A stretch of 64,000 bases of DNA from Xanthomonas sp. DAR 34887 (GCF_041245805.1 NZ_CP162490.1:4813001-4877000); one strand, 5' to 3'; shown: positions 33,838 to 43,917, counted from the stretch's first letter. The notes: generated by a model not told the origin, from the sequence alone. A program made the numbers and translations.

Positions 33838-36800
33838 ATGTCGAATTCTAGTCTCCCCATCGATCTTACCCCCCGACAGGTGCAGGCTGCTCGCGCCCTA
33901 TTGGCTTGGTCGCAACAAGATCTGGCGAAGTGCTCCGGCGTCGCCAACTCGACAGTGGTGAATTTCGAGCGGGAACAGTGCACGCCGGTCCTGGCCAACG
34001 TACAGGCAATTCGCAGCGCCCTTGAAGGTGCCGGTATCCGACTCATGTCCACAGGCACGGTGACCGGCCCGGCTGTTCCTGCGATCGCATCTCTGCATCA
34101 CTTAGGAACGCCGATCCGCTGGGTGGACGCCGACGACCTGACTGAGTGGGCGAACCGGGCGGACGCAGCCTATAGCCTGCCCCAGCTCCTCGCTCATCTG
34201 GTCCGGGGCAGCCATGGCTCGGAGATGCGACTACGCTTCCCATCCGATGGGGGCGTGCGGCACTCCGGTTGGGATGGCTGGACATCCGCGACTGCCGCAA
34301 GCGACTACGTTCCGTGCGGCGAAGCAGGATGGGAGATTGGTAGCCAGCGCAGCAAAATCGCTCAAAAGGCCACCGAGGACTTCCGTAAGAGAACGAAGGA
34401 TCCAGCGCCGCTCGATCCAGCCAATGCCACGTTTGTGTTCGTCACGCCCAGGCATTGGCCGAAGAAGGACCAATGGGCCAAAGCCCAGCAAGGAAAGGGC
34501 ATCTGGAAAGAAGTGCGCGCCTACGATGCCGATGACTTGGTGCACTGGATCGAGCAGACACCGGCGGTCGGCCTGTGGCTGGCCACCCGGCTCGGGAAAC
34601 GTCCAGTCGGCACGCGGCGGGTCGAGGATGTTTGGGAAGAATGGTCCCTCGCCACGCAGTGGCCGCTGACGGAAGAGCTCGTGCTGAGCGACCGTGACGA
34701 GGACGCGGTGGAAGTGCTGCGATGGCTTCGCGACGAACCGGCCCTCCTCTCGCTGCAGGCGACCACCACGGATGAAGTTATCGCTTTTTTCCATGCGACC
34801 TTGGGCATGCTTCCGGATGACATGGCGAGCGTCTACCGCGCTCGCAGCCTGGTCGCAACCACCGCCGCCGGTGCCCGAGCGCTTATGAACGCACCCGGGC
34901 CTCTGATCCTGCTGCTCTCCGAAGCCGAGCCCGGACTCGCACGAAGCCTGGTCGAGCGCGGGCACTACGTGCTGCAGGCTTACGACGATAGGCCTGTTTC
35001 CCGCGGCGAGGTTCGGAAGCTAGAGCGGCCTTCGCGAGAAGGGATCGCAACCGCCTTGATCAATACCGGCATCGCAGAAGCACGGGCCCATGCCCTTGCC
35101 CGCGACAGTGCGCGCAATCTCGCCATCCTGCGTCGGCTCATTCCCAATGCGCCGGGCGGCGTGCCAGGTTGGGCGCAGGAGCCACCGTCACGGGCATTGC
35201 TGGCGGGCCTGCTGGCAGGAGGATGGGACGAAGATTCCGAAGCCGACAAGGCCCGCGTCTCCGAGCTTGCCGACCTGCCATACGAACACGTGACCGCCGC
35301 GCTTGCGCCCTGCGTGGGCGATCTCGACAAGCCGCTGCGGAAGATCGGCTCGACCTGGCGGATGGCGTCTCCGCCGGATGCCTGGTTCCTGCTGGCGCCC
35401 AACCTCACGAGCGCAGACATCAGTCGCTTCGAGGCCGCAGCGCATGCCGTGCTGGGCTCCGCGGATCCGCGTTTCGAGATGGATCCTGGCGAGCGCTGGA
35501 TGGCCGCGATTAAAGGGGTGCATCAGGACTATTCGGGGCTGATGCGCCACGGCATTGGCGAGGTGCTGATCCTCCTCGCGCTTTGGGGCGAACGGGCCCA
35601 CACGGTGCCCGATGCGACGGACCGCGTCGACGCCATCGTCCGCAAGCTGCTTCTGAACGCAGATCGACAACGCTGGTGGTCGCTTTCCGGCGAGTTCCGG
35701 CTGTTGGCGGAAGCGGCGCCGAAGGCCTTCCTGGACGCGATCGAAGACAGCCTGGATCAAGCCGAACCGCCGATCAGTGCGCTGTTCGGCAGGGATGGCG
35801 ACGGCCTGTTCGATACCGAACATCTTTCCGGCCTGCTGTGGGCACTGGAATCCCTGGCTTGGTCGCCGGACCTCATGCAACGCGTGACCCACGTCTTGGC
35901 ACGGCTCGATGTCATCGACAATCCGCCGGGGCGATACTCCAATCGGCCGGCCAACAGCCTCCGCGCAATCCACTTGCTGTGGAGCCCGCAGACCTTTGCG
36001 CCACTGGACCAACGGCTTGGCGCGCTCGACTTCATCCGCAGGCGTGAACCTGATGCGGCATGGAAGCTCATGTTGCGCATCCTGCCCAGAGGCCACGACA
36101 GCCTGAGCCCGTCCCCACCGCCACGTTGGCGTGACTATTCAGTCGATCAGGTCGAAGTCGTCACCCACGGGCTCATCGGGCGCGGCGCGGCGGCTATCTC
36201 CGAGCGTCTGCTCGCCGATGCCGGCTCGAGCGGGAAGCGGTGGACGGAACTGCTCGAACATCTCGCCGGCCTTCCCAACCTCCAAGCAGGCCTTGCCGCG
36301 CTGGAGCGTGCCGAGTCGTCGATCACTGACGATGCGAATCGGGACAAGTTGTGGAAGAAACTGCGGCAACTGCTGCATCACCACCGTTCGTTCCCCGACG
36401 CCGAATGGTCGATGTCGGGTGATCTGCTGGATCAGTTGGAGAAAATCTACGACCGGTTCGCGCCCGTCGATTCACTGCAGCGCATCGCCTGGTTGTTCGG
36501 ATCAAACGTGGAACTTCCTAATCCGTCGCAGGGTGGCTGGCAAGCAGCCCAGAAGGAAATGGACGCCGCTCGCGTCGAAGTGGCGCGGTCGCTGTATGCC
36601 GAACAGGGCGCCGCCGGTGTCCTTGCATTAGCGCGCCTTGTGGAGACCGCGGGATACCTCGGGAAGGCGTTGCATGACGGCGGCCTGCGAGGAAGTGATC
36701 TCGATGCCCTGGTGGAAATCGCAGTGCGAAGCGACAACCTGCGAGAAAGGGACCTTGCCCACGGACTGATCGCGGTGGCATTCCGCGACCTGAAGGAACC

Positions 36801-37896
36801 ATGGGGAGAGGCCCTGCTCGCCAGAACCAAGGCAGATGCTTGGGGCGACGTTGCACTACTGGCGATCCTGAGGGCATTCCCGAGCGGGCGGTGGACATGG
36901 GCCCGCGCGGCAGAGGCTGGCGAGGCCATCGAGGCCGACTATTGGCGCAGCGCGCCAGTGTTCTGGATGGGTGAGAAGAACGACCAGATCGAGTTCGCAA
37001 TCCGAAAACTCATATCCGTGGGCCGCGCGCGTGACGCATTGCCACTGGCCGAACACGGCGGAAAATCCGGACAGTCTTCCGATCTGTTGATCGAACTGCT
37101 GCAGGCGGTGGCCAAGCAGCCGATCATCAGCGATGAGGGCGGCAACGAAGCGACGATGTTCCAGCACTATGTCGCGGAGATTTTCCGGATCCTGGACGAG
37201 CGAAGCGAGGTGGATGAAGGAGAGCTTGCATCGCTCGAATGGATCTATCTGTCTGTGCTTAGCCATTCCCGCAGGCCGGCGAAGGCGCTGCTGAAGGTGC
37301 TATCGGAGCAGCCAGCACTGTTCGTGCAGATGTTGAAGGCGGTCTTCAAGCCGGCCGAAGACAGTGGCGTGTCCGACCCGGAGCCGGATGATCCCGAGCA
37401 TGCAGGGAGGATGGCAGGGCAGGCATACAAGCTTCTTGATCTATGGAACCGTGTGCCTGGAACGGATGAGCACGGCAAGATCGACAGTACGGCGCTTGAG
37501 GAATGGATCAAGGATGCGAGATCGCTCGCGAAGTCGGTCGGCCGGGGCGAAATCGCAGACAGTAGAATCGGGACGATGTTGTCGGCCTCGCCGATGGGGG
37601 CCGACGGGCATTGGCCGGCCGAGGCCGTACGGGATGCCCTCGATCTTTTCCGCAGTCTGCCCATGATCGATGGTTTCCGAATCGGCAAGCGCAACCGCCG
37701 AGGTGTCACCAGCCGTGGCCCGCGTGACGGCGGCGAGTTAGAGCGTCAGGAGGCGGCAAATTATCGCAAGTGGTCGAAGGCCATTTCCTTGGATCATCCG
37801 CAAACGGCCAAAGCACTGGATGTGCTGGCTGACAGCTACGAGTACGAGGCAAAGCGCCATGATGAAAGTGCCGAGCGTCTTGATTGGGAATACTAG
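33838..37896 (+). CDS. Large HTH-headed protein of unknown function, defence-type
   Basis: 1352 residues. Residues ~8-65 are an XRE-type HTH (LTPRQVQAARALLAWSQQDL, then CSGVANSTVVNFER). Residues ~85-265 form a second domain with SGWDGWTSAT, EAGWEIGSQRSKIAQKATED, FVFVTPRHWPKKDQW and VRAYDADDLVHWIEQTPAVG; I recall this block at the N-terminus of large uncharacterised proteins, where Asp/Glu-x-(S)-Gln/Lys positions suggest a degenerate or real PD-(D/E)XK nuclease. The part at 290-400 is laid out like a STAND ATPase, but no Walker A is visible (LLSLQATTTDEVIAF in its place). The remaining ~950 residues look like helical repeats. No partner gene is adjacent on the same strand; it stands between an IS3 remnant and the Tn7-like genes. 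Confidence 0.6.
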   Translation: MSNSSLPIDLTPRQVQAARALLAWSQQDLAKCSGVANSTVVNFEREQCTPVLANVQAIRSALEGAGIRLMSTGTVTGPAVPAIASLHHLGTPIRWVDADDLTEWANRADAAYSLPQLLAHLVRGSHGSEMRLRFPSDGGVRHSGWDGWTSATAASDYVPCGEAGWEIGSQRSKIAQKATEDFRKRTKDPAPLDPANATFVFVTPRHWPKKDQWAKAQQGKGIWKEVRAYDADDLVHWIEQTPAVGLWLATRLGKRPVGTRRVEDVWEEWSLATQWPLTEELVLSDRDEDAVEVLRWLRDEPALLSLQATTTDEVIAFFHATLGMLPDDMASVYRARSLVATTAAGARALMNAPGPLILLLSEAEPGLARSLVERGHYVLQAYDDRPVSRGEVRKLERPSREGIATALINTGIAEARAHALARDSARNLAILRRLIPNAPGGVPGWAQEPPSRALLAGLLAGGWDEDSEADKARVSELADLPYEHVTAALAPCVGDLDKPLRKIGSTWRMASPPDAWFLLAPNLTSADISRFEAAAHAVLGSADPRFEMDPGERWMAAIKGVHQDYSGLMRHGIGEVLILLALWGERAHTVPDATDRVDAIVRKLLLNADRQRWWSLSGEFRLLAEAAPKAFLDAIEDSLDQAEPPISALFGRDGDGLFDTEHLSGLLWALESLAWSPDLMQRVTHVLARLDVIDNPPGRYSNRPANSLRAIHLLWSPQTFAPLDQRLGALDFIRRREPDAAWKLMLRILPRGHDSLSPSPPPRWRDYSVDQVEVVTHGLIGRGAAAISERLLADAGSSGKRWTELLEHLAGLPNLQAGLAALERAESSITDDANRDKLWKKLRQLLHHHRSFPDAEWSMSGDLLDQLEKIYDRFAPVDSLQRIAWLFGSNVELPNPSQGGWQAAQKEMDAARVEVARSLYAEQGAAGVLALARLVETAGYLGKALHDGGLRGSDLDALVEIAVRSDNLRERDLAHGLIAVAFRDLKEPWGEALLARTKADAWGDVALLAILRAFPSGRWTWARAAEAGEAIEADYWRSAPVFWMGEKNDQIEFAIRKLISVGRARDALPLAEHGGKSGQSSDLLIELLQAVAKQPIISDEGGNEATMFQHYVAEIFRILDERSEVDEGELASLEWIYLSVLSHSRRPAKALLKVLSEQPALFVQMLKAVFKPAEDSGVSDPEPDDPEHAGRMAGQAYKLLDLWNRVPGTDEHGKIDSTALEEWIKDARSLAKSVGRGEIADSRIGTMLSASPMGADGHWPAEAVRDALDLFRSLPMIDGFRIGKRNRRGVTSRGPRDGGELERQEAANYRKWSKAISLDHPQTAKALDVLADSYEYEAKRHDESAERLDWEY

Positions 37897-37988
37897 GACG
37901 TTCGTCTGGCGCGAGAGGATTTCCGAGGCGTGGCGATGCCTAGATGTTGACAGTTTTGGTCGCAGAAGACCCGGTGGGATAGTCAGTA

Positions 37989-38019
37989 GGGACAACGGCT
38001 CGTAGGGAGATGTTGTCCC
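37989..38019. repeat. Inverted repeat between the large HTH protein and tniQ
   Basis: GGGACAAC (37989-37996) and GTTGTCCC (38012-38019) form an 8-base perfect inverted repeat around 15 bases. It lies in the 216-base gap between two convergent genes, where it may act as a bidirectional terminator, although no T-run follows. It could also be part of a transposon end region. Confidence 0.4.
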
Positions 38020-38112
38020 CCAAAACCGATGGTCGATACTAGCGTTCGGCTCCAACCGGGGCGCTGTTTGAGGGGGTCGTAGGGCTATGGAATTTGACAT
38101 CAAGCCAGACTG

Positions 38113-40005
38113 CTACTTGGATTTTGAGCGACGTCGAGACCAGACGGCAAAACCTGAGCGGATCATCTCTTCTGCTTTGGGCACATCGCACCTATGGATG
38201 AAGATGGTTTCGCACTGCGTTATCACCTTAACGTGCCTAAGCTTGCTGATTTTTAGCAGCCTATATACCAGCGTCGCACGAATGCCGATTCGGTTGGAGA
38301 TCGAAGCCAATGACTCGTACGAAAGCACAAATTTTTCGACAGAAGCCATAATTATCATTAGGCGACCAGCGTAGGGCGTAGCGTCCAGATAGCCGGCACG
38401 CCTGAGTGCTGTTGCCACGGCCGCACTGCATCCAATTCTACGTCCAGCGTCAAACAAGGTACCCAATGCGGACCTTTCGCGAAGCTGCTGGAATATATCG
38501 TGCAACTCGCGAGGCCGGACCTGTGCGACGCCCATCCCCGTACCCGCCTTCTTCCCTACGACTAGCGCGGGGTTCTCAAGCAGGTAGGCAAACACTTCAG
38601 CTTTCTGCAAGGGCGACGCGGTTACCTCAATGAAAAGCCTATCTAGGTCGATTGCATCGGTTCCGCCGTAGGGCTTCTTACCGGCCAGGAGCTGTTTCAA
38701 TCTGCGGGCCAGGTTTCTTATATCTTCTGCAGCCAAGCTACTTGGGGAGGCAGGACGGTGCCTCGCTACATATATTCCATTTTGCACCATCGCCCGAAGC
38801 GTAAAAATTGAAACTCCGACGACCTTTGCAGCATCACGCGGCCCGATAGCAGGTTCTTGAGTAACCCGCTGACGCCTAGCCCAATTCAGATCAACAATGA
38901 ACTGACGGTGGGCGGCGAGCGAGACTCGTCTTACAGGAAGCTCGCCTGCCTTGATGAGCTTCCTCATAGTCAATGGGTGCAACCCAAGAATCTCTCCCGC
39001 TTCGCCAATGGTGCCCCATCGAATCGTTTCCCTGGCGGGCATATGAGCATCGCCGGTACGGGACAGTGCGCTATGCGTCCAATATTTCGCTCCGAACTTG
39101 AATACCTCCCTCAGAACAAAGTCATAGGATCGCCCATCCTCAGAATCGTTCTTAACCAACCGTTCGAGCACCCAACTAAAGCATTTGTAGAAAGGCGGCT
39201 GAACGCCTGTGATCAACAGTTCTTCGCCATACATCTCATGCAGTAAAGCCTGAAATCCTAATGGCCAATCGACCAGGGCCGTGGCCACACGTTCGGCCTC
39301 GACGTCATATCGGAGTCTGGATTTTGGCTTGTGCTTCTGCTTTTCACCAAAAAAGTACAAAGTGCTACTCATCACCCAGGTCAGCTTACACAGCTGCCTG
39401 AGCCCCAGATCTTTCAGAGGCGATAGTGTTTTGGGGCAGCAGACGTCAACATGCTCTCGATAGACCTGAAAGCGCATAAGCTGCATCAGATCGCATAACG
39501 CGGGAGAGGCTGGCGGGGCACTCCACGTAGCCAGGTCCGAGCCGCAAGGGCATTTGCGCAACCTCTTCCTCGACCAGCGTAGCGGACTCGAACACTCGGG
39601 ACACCTTGATACAAGCATGGCACGATGAATCGGGCAGGCCCTTGCCTGGCTGAGGTCCCAGAACGCCTCGCAGTGACCGGTAGTAGTAGCCAGACATTGC
39701 GGGCATACCTTGGGATCACGCAACGCAACCTCGTACGAAGGCATGTCGTATCCGAACACACGAATGTACGCTCGAGGGCGCCTATCAGGCTTTAAGGACA
39801 AGCGCTCGGCATCTGCTATCGAGATCTCGGCCAATTCGATCAAGGCGCGCGCGTCAAGCCTCGACGTCGTCCGTGGTGAGGAGCCATCCCTCATGACTTC
39901 TTGTAGGAATCCCAACTTTGGGTAGCCGTTGCGCTCGCAGATTCTGAGCAGATAGCCGTTAAGCGACTCGGTGGGATATGGCTTGGGTCTGACGACAAGT
40001 CTCAT
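38113..40005 (-). CDS. tniQ: TniQ family transposon targeting protein
   Basis: 630 residues. The N-terminus RLVVRPKPYPTESLNGYLLR is the TniQ start, followed by paired zinc-binding motifs (VCPQCLATTTGHCEAFWDLS, ACPIHRAMLVSRCPECSSPL, KCPCGSDL, about residues 100-165). The C-terminal half contains MerR-like helix-turn-helix units (IGEAGEILGLHPLTMRKLIK; AKVVGVSIFTLRAMV), fitting a sequence-specific target-site reader like TnsD. The ATG at 40005 overlaps the tnsC stop as ATGA. Last gene of the tnsA-tnsB-tnsC-tniQ operon. Confidence 0.85.
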   Translation of the reverse strand: MRLVVRPKPYPTESLNGYLLRICERNGYPKLGFLQEVMRDGSSPRTTSRLDARALIELAEISIADAERLSLKPDRRPRAYIRVFGYDMPSYEVALRDPKVCPQCLATTTGHCEAFWDLSQARACPIHRAMLVSRCPECSSPLRWSRKRLRKCPCGSDLATWSAPPASPALCDLMQLMRFQVYREHVDVCCPKTLSPLKDLGLRQLCKLTWVMSSTLYFFGEKQKHKPKSRLRYDVEAERVATALVDWPLGFQALLHEMYGEELLITGVQPPFYKCFSWVLERLVKNDSEDGRSYDFVLREVFKFGAKYWTHSALSRTGDAHMPARETIRWGTIGEAGEILGLHPLTMRKLIKAGELPVRRVSLAAHRQFIVDLNWARRQRVTQEPAIGPRDAAKVVGVSIFTLRAMVQNGIYVARHRPASPSSLAAEDIRNLARRLKQLLAGKKPYGGTDAIDLDRLFIEVTASPLQKAEVFAYLLENPALVVGKKAGTGMGVAQVRPRELHDIFQQLRERSALGTLFDAGRRIGCSAAVATALRRAGYLDATPYAGRLMIIMASVEKFVLSYESLASISNRIGIRATLVYRLLKISKLRHVKVITQCETIFIHRCDVPKAEEMIRSGFAVWSRRRSKSK

Positions 40006-41105
40006 AGGACACCCGCCAGCACGTTGGAGGCTCCACGTCTATTCCTTCTGGACGTTCGAGTGCCTGTTGCTGCGGACTTCGCCTTGGACGTAACTACTGT
40101 TGTCATCCCGTTGGACGAGTCCGCCACGTGCACTTCGACAGCGCTGCTCTGGTCAGCGACCGCTTCCTCAGCGGCATTAGCAAACACCGCGTCCCTCACA
40201 CCCTGCCTCTCTAGGTCCTGACAGCTAGCCAAGAACGGCCCACCTGGAACCGGGAAGGCAGAGGCGCCCCAAATTGCACGCAGGTATGCCCTGGCCAGAT
40301 CCTGCAGCCTGATCTCTAGCCTGTCGTTCCGAATGGCCGTGCGTACAGCGCGGTCCAATAGCTTGGCCACCAGCCCGATCCTTCCCGCCGTGGCGAGAAA
40401 GAACCGCAGACCCATCTCTCGGCTAGCCAGGTCCGGCAATAGGAAGGGGTAAAGCTCTTTCTGGAACTGCTTTAACATGGCCCGAAACTGGCCAGCCGAA
40501 CCCTTGTCAGTCCAGTCAAAGGTAGGCATACAAAGCACTTCATCAAAGCGTCCCTTTAGCTGCTTGTGCTGTTGAACGACGGACGCCGAACTCGGTAGCC
40601 CTACGGCAATCAGGCCGAAATTTCGGCTCTCCAAGAGCACCTTGAGCCAGTCCGCCAGCGCGTCTGCTTTACCGCGACCACACAGGTGTTGGAACTCGTC
40701 CAAGATGATCAACCTGCACTCCACTTCTTCGAGCATCGTGTGCAAGCGCTCGGTCATACTGGATATAGTGCCCTTGCTCCAGAGTGGATCACCCAGTCCT
40801 TTGAGCAGGGACTCCAGCAACCCCTTCACTGACGCCTTGGCCGGAGCCACGGCATAGACCACCGATCGAATTGTCCGATCAGCAGCTTGGCGAGGGTGAT
40901 AGGTCTCAAGCAGCTCGCGTACCACGCTGGATTTACCTGTGCGACTGTCTCCAGTGATCAAGAGGAAGATTGGCGAGGCCGTGTACCCGATCGATTCATA
41001 GGCCTCAATGATCTCGTCCCGGATAGCCACGTAGTCTTTATGATCCACGCGGATGCGCGAGACAATGTCCAAGTACTGCCGGAGCTCCTTAGGATGGCGG
41101 CTCAA
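40002..41105 (-). CDS. tnsC: TnsC/TniB-like AAA+ ATPase, transposition regulator
   Basis: 367 residues. Walker A is FLLITGDSRTGKSSVV, Walker B LIILDEFQHLCGRGKADAL, sensor-like region GLIAVGLPSSASVV. This is the TniB/TnsC pattern: an ATPase that links target selection (TniQ) to the transposase. The start is a TTG at 41105 with GGGAGG six bases upstream, overlapping the tnsB stop (TTGA). The C-terminus is Ser/Thr/Arg-rich (SKAKSAATGTRTSRRNRRGA), which may contact TnsA/TnsB. Confidence 0.85.
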   Translation of the reverse strand: MSRHPKELRQYLDIVSRIRVDHKDYVAIRDEIIEAYESIGYTASPIFLLITGDSRTGKSSVVRELLETYHPRQAADRTIRSVVYAVAPAKASVKGLLESLLKGLGDPLWSKGTISSMTERLHTMLEEVECRLIILDEFQHLCGRGKADALADWLKVLLESRNFGLIAVGLPSSASVVQQHKQLKGRFDEVLCMPTFDWTDKGSAGQFRAMLKQFQKELYPFLLPDLASREMGLRFFLATAGRIGLVAKLLDRAVRTAIRNDRLEIRLQDLARAYLRAIWGASAFPVPGGPFLASCQDLERQGVRDAVFANAAEEAVADQSSAVEVHVADSSNGMTTVVTSKAKSAATGTRTSRRNRRGASNVLAGVL

Positions 41106-43126
41106 TGGACACCTCCCACCGATCGCTTGCGGCTTCCCAGCACCGGAATCTCGTCTGCATCCACGGATTCATTGCCTGTCAGCGATCCGGAAGGTCCGAG
41201 CGCACACTCCGGCACGCCCATGCACGACGGCGGCGGGACAGCGACTCTGGGCTCGATTTCGACCGAAGGGGATGCCCCACCACTTTGCATGAAGCGCTGC
41301 TGCTTGTTGCGCGTGGTCTTGCGAGATCTCCCGGCCATGTCCTCTTGGATCAGTGCACGAATACGCAGCTTCGCGTCGAGCAACGATATCTCAGCCGCCT
41401 GATCATCCTGGAGACGATTCCTGAAGCGCTTGCAGACACGATGCTGCCAGCGCGTCAATCCCTTCGCATACTCGCGATCAAGCGCGGGGACGTCGATCAG
41501 TGTCTTTCCGTCGGGTCCTACCACCACGATCGAGCCCAGATCGTCATCACTGGCTCGCACTTCCACATTCATGACATCCCCATACCTCTGGCGAAGCGCG
41601 CCTAGCTGAGCACTGTTGTAGAACAGGGTGTCGAACTCAATGCCCTTGTGCGTCAGCTGACGCTTGTAGCTAGTACTGAAAGCAGCCTCGACAGCAATTG
41701 ATGAGGGCGGCAGGTAGCGATCAACTTGCTCAATATGCGCGTCCCACGCCTGCTGAGGTGTCATGTGCAACACCGAGTGGCGTGTTTGGTGGTAGATATC
41801 AACTATCCAGATGTGGACTACGTGCCTCAGGGTTTCCAGCGTCACGACCGCATGCTTGGCGGGATCGTAATCGCCCTTGAGCACGACGTTGGAAAACGTC
41901 TTTCCCTTCATATCCACGAGAAGGGACGTGTTCAATGTACCGAAGAACCGCTCTATTTTTCCTTTATACCAAGGCTTGCGTCGCGGACAGAACTGTACTA
42001 TTCCGCCAAAGCGTCCAACACCATCCTCCAACGCATGGGCATGAAACTCCATACCGTTGTCCACCACTAGCGTCTCAATCGCACCCCAGGCATCCCAGGA
42101 AGCTTTGACATGTTGGCTGGCATCTTTGGGAGCTAGAGCATGGCGCAGTGCCCGCGCCATGCTTACTTTACTTGGCTCTTCAAACGACAGATAGAAACCC
42201 AGGACATAACGCGTATGTTCGTCGATAATGAGCGTCAGCCACGGCCTGCCAAGCGGCAAGCAGGTGTGCTCATCGATAACGAAAATATCCATGCGCGTGT
42301 GGTCCATAGCGGCCCGCTCTAGCGGAAGTGAGGTCACCACTCCCGATCCCGCTGTACGGAACTTCAGATCGGCGACTCGCTTCCCATAGCGGGCACGGCA
42401 AACGTCGTAGGCCGGTAATTCACGGATCTTCCTTTTGATGTACTCGAACGAAGGGGCGCACAAGCACTCGTGAGCCAGACGGGTGCTATTCTTTAGCGCA
42501 ATCCAGCCTTTAACCTCTTTCCTGATTTCCTGGATAGGGGGACGTTCGGGAGTCAGGTAGCGGGTGTGAATGAGATCGTCGACCATCTCAGTCACCATGG
42601 GATGCACACGATCACGCCTGTTCCCTTTTTGATACAGCTTGTCTACCAAGGCGCGTATGTCGTCTCCGGCATCGTGGTACGCACGAATCCAGCGGGCAAC
42701 GGTCGTGAAATGTGGCGGCGTGGTGTGGTATTTGACGCCAGCCTTCGTGTTCTTCGTCCAGACCTCATCAATGAGCGGCTTCATAATTCGTACGCTTCGC
42801 GGAGCCTGCTTCAGCGCCTGGACGTACGTCAGCTTCACCTTGGCGATCTGTTGATCCTTTTCCGAATATGACTGCCGGAACGCATCGATATGCGCCATAT
42901 GAACAGCGCTATTCAGCCGGGAGGTTTCAGCATCCACAGGCCTCCCACCGAGAATGAGGCGGCCGGATTTCCATTCCGTAAGCAGGTCGATCACTTTGAC
43001 CTCCTGCATGCGTCCGGTGGCGAGCTCCTCTGCGATCAAGATGCCTTTACCCAGATCTCGACATATGCGCCATACCTGGTCTTTCAGTTCGTAACGCTGG
43101 GAGACGCAGAAGCTACCCATCACCAT
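41102..43126 (-). CDS. tnsB: TnsB/TniA-like DDE transposase (Mu transposase family)
   Basis: 674 residues. The rve-type integrase core shows the DDE triad as MDHTRMDIFVIDEHTCLPLG (first Asp), ETLVVDNGMEFHAHA (second Asp) and RKPWYKGKIERFFGTLN (Glu). N-terminal HTH regions and a C-terminal Mu-type beta-barrel (FDTLFYNSAQLGALRQRYGD) complete the family layout. It cuts the 3' ends and joins them to the target. The ATG at 43126 has GGAGG 7 bases upstream and overlaps the tnsA stop. Confidence 0.9.
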   Translation of the reverse strand: MVMGSFCVSQRYELKDQVWRICRDLGKGILIAEELATGRMQEVKVIDLLTEWKSGRLILGGRPVDAETSRLNSAVHMAHIDAFRQSYSEKDQQIAKVKLTYVQALKQAPRSVRIMKPLIDEVWTKNTKAGVKYHTTPPHFTTVARWIRAYHDAGDDIRALVDKLYQKGNRRDRVHPMVTEMVDDLIHTRYLTPERPPIQEIRKEVKGWIALKNSTRLAHECLCAPSFEYIKRKIRELPAYDVCRARYGKRVADLKFRTAGSGVVTSLPLERAAMDHTRMDIFVIDEHTCLPLGRPWLTLIIDEHTRYVLGFYLSFEEPSKVSMARALRHALAPKDASQHVKASWDAWGAIETLVVDNGMEFHAHALEDGVGRFGGIVQFCPRRKPWYKGKIERFFGTLNTSLLVDMKGKTFSNVVLKGDYDPAKHAVVTLETLRHVVHIWIVDIYHQTRHSVLHMTPQQAWDAHIEQVDRYLPPSSIAVEAAFSTSYKRQLTHKGIEFDTLFYNSAQLGALRQRYGDVMNVEVRASDDDLGSIVVVGPDGKTLIDVPALDREYAKGLTRWQHRVCKRFRNRLQDDQAAEISLLDAKLRIRALIQEDMAGRSRKTTRNKQQRFMQSGGASPSVEIEPRVAVPPPSCMGVPECALGPSGSLTGNESVDADEIPVLGSRKRSVGGVH

Positions 43127-43917
43127 GGCAGTACCTCCGTCATCGGTCCCTCGCTAGCCCGCACCAGCGTGCGTCCTGTAAGAGGAGCGCCGGCATCCAA
43201 GGATGCATGGCCTTGCACGAGCAGGCGTGCGATGGAGCACGCCACAGCGCTTCCGGGAACGTCCCACTCAAATGCGGACAACTCGGTACATCCCAATCGC
43301 CTGAGCCTTTCCCAAACGGCAATTAGCTGCACTTGGCAGGTTCCATGTCGCGCACGACGTAGCACCCGGATGGCACGTTGCACACCGTCACCTTCGCGAA
43401 TCTGGTGTTCGGTAAGCAGCTTGTAGTGGACGCCTATCTCACCGAGTGCCCGTTGCAACACCGCGGTTCTGCTCTGGATCGCCTCATCGACATCCGACTG
43501 GAACTTTACTTCAAGCAACGACAGCCGCCCTTCGTTCGAGATCGCGGCAAGGTCAGGTACATGATGGTGAGCTCGTCCTTCCAGGTAATAGCGAATGCGA
43601 AGAGGCTGCTCGCAGAACGCCGAAACGGCACCATGTGCATCTAGAATCCGGACGGCATCCACTTCCAGCGCCGACTCGCATTGCACCACCCTGCCCAACT
43701 TGATGGAAGCAAGCTTGGACACGGGCCGCTGCGTGCCTCGATGCACCAGCTCGCGCACTCTGTGCGCACCCGATGTTGGCAGCTCTATTCGAAGTCCTTG
43801 GGCCGGACCGTCTTGCACGAGTTGGCGCAGGGCCCGCTTCAGCACGATCGGTTGAGATTGCGATGTTGCAATGCTGTCGCGTGAGGACTCAAGGATCGGT
43901 GATGTGGAAAATCTCAT
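43120..43917 (-). CDS. tnsA: TnsA-like endonuclease
   Basis: About 265 residues from the ATG at 43917 (43926 is also in frame; the long upstream extension crosses inverted repeats and is rejected). The TnsA nuclease core shows ESALEVDAVRILDAHGAV, then YYLEGRAHHHVPDLAAI and LSLLEVKFQSDVDEAIQ, the E...PD...EVK residues of a PD-(D/E)XK nuclease that makes the 5' cuts. Its presence means cut-and-paste transposition as in Tn7, unlike Tn5053/Tn402 elements that lack it. A C-terminal helical domain follows, probably for TnsC contact. Confidence 0.85.
   Translation of the reverse strand: MRFSTSPILESSRDSIATSQSQPIVLKRALRQLVQDGPAQGLRIELPTSGAHRVRELVHRGTQRPVSKLASIKLGRVVQCESALEVDAVRILDAHGAVSAFCEQPLRIRYYLEGRAHHHVPDLAAISNEGRLSLLEVKFQSDVDEAIQSRTAVLQRALGEIGVHYKLLTEHQIREGDGVQRAIRVLRRARHGTCQVQLIAVWERLRRLGCTELSAFEWDVPGSAVACSIARLLVQGHASLDAGAPLTGRTLVRASEGPMTEVLPW

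Noticed and set aside
37936..37980. Resemblance of AGTTTTGGTCGCAGAAGACC to Tn402/Tn5053-type ends beside tniQ
   Set aside because: Only a short CAGAAGAC match, no TGTCGTTTTC tip, and no inverted partner found near tnsA.
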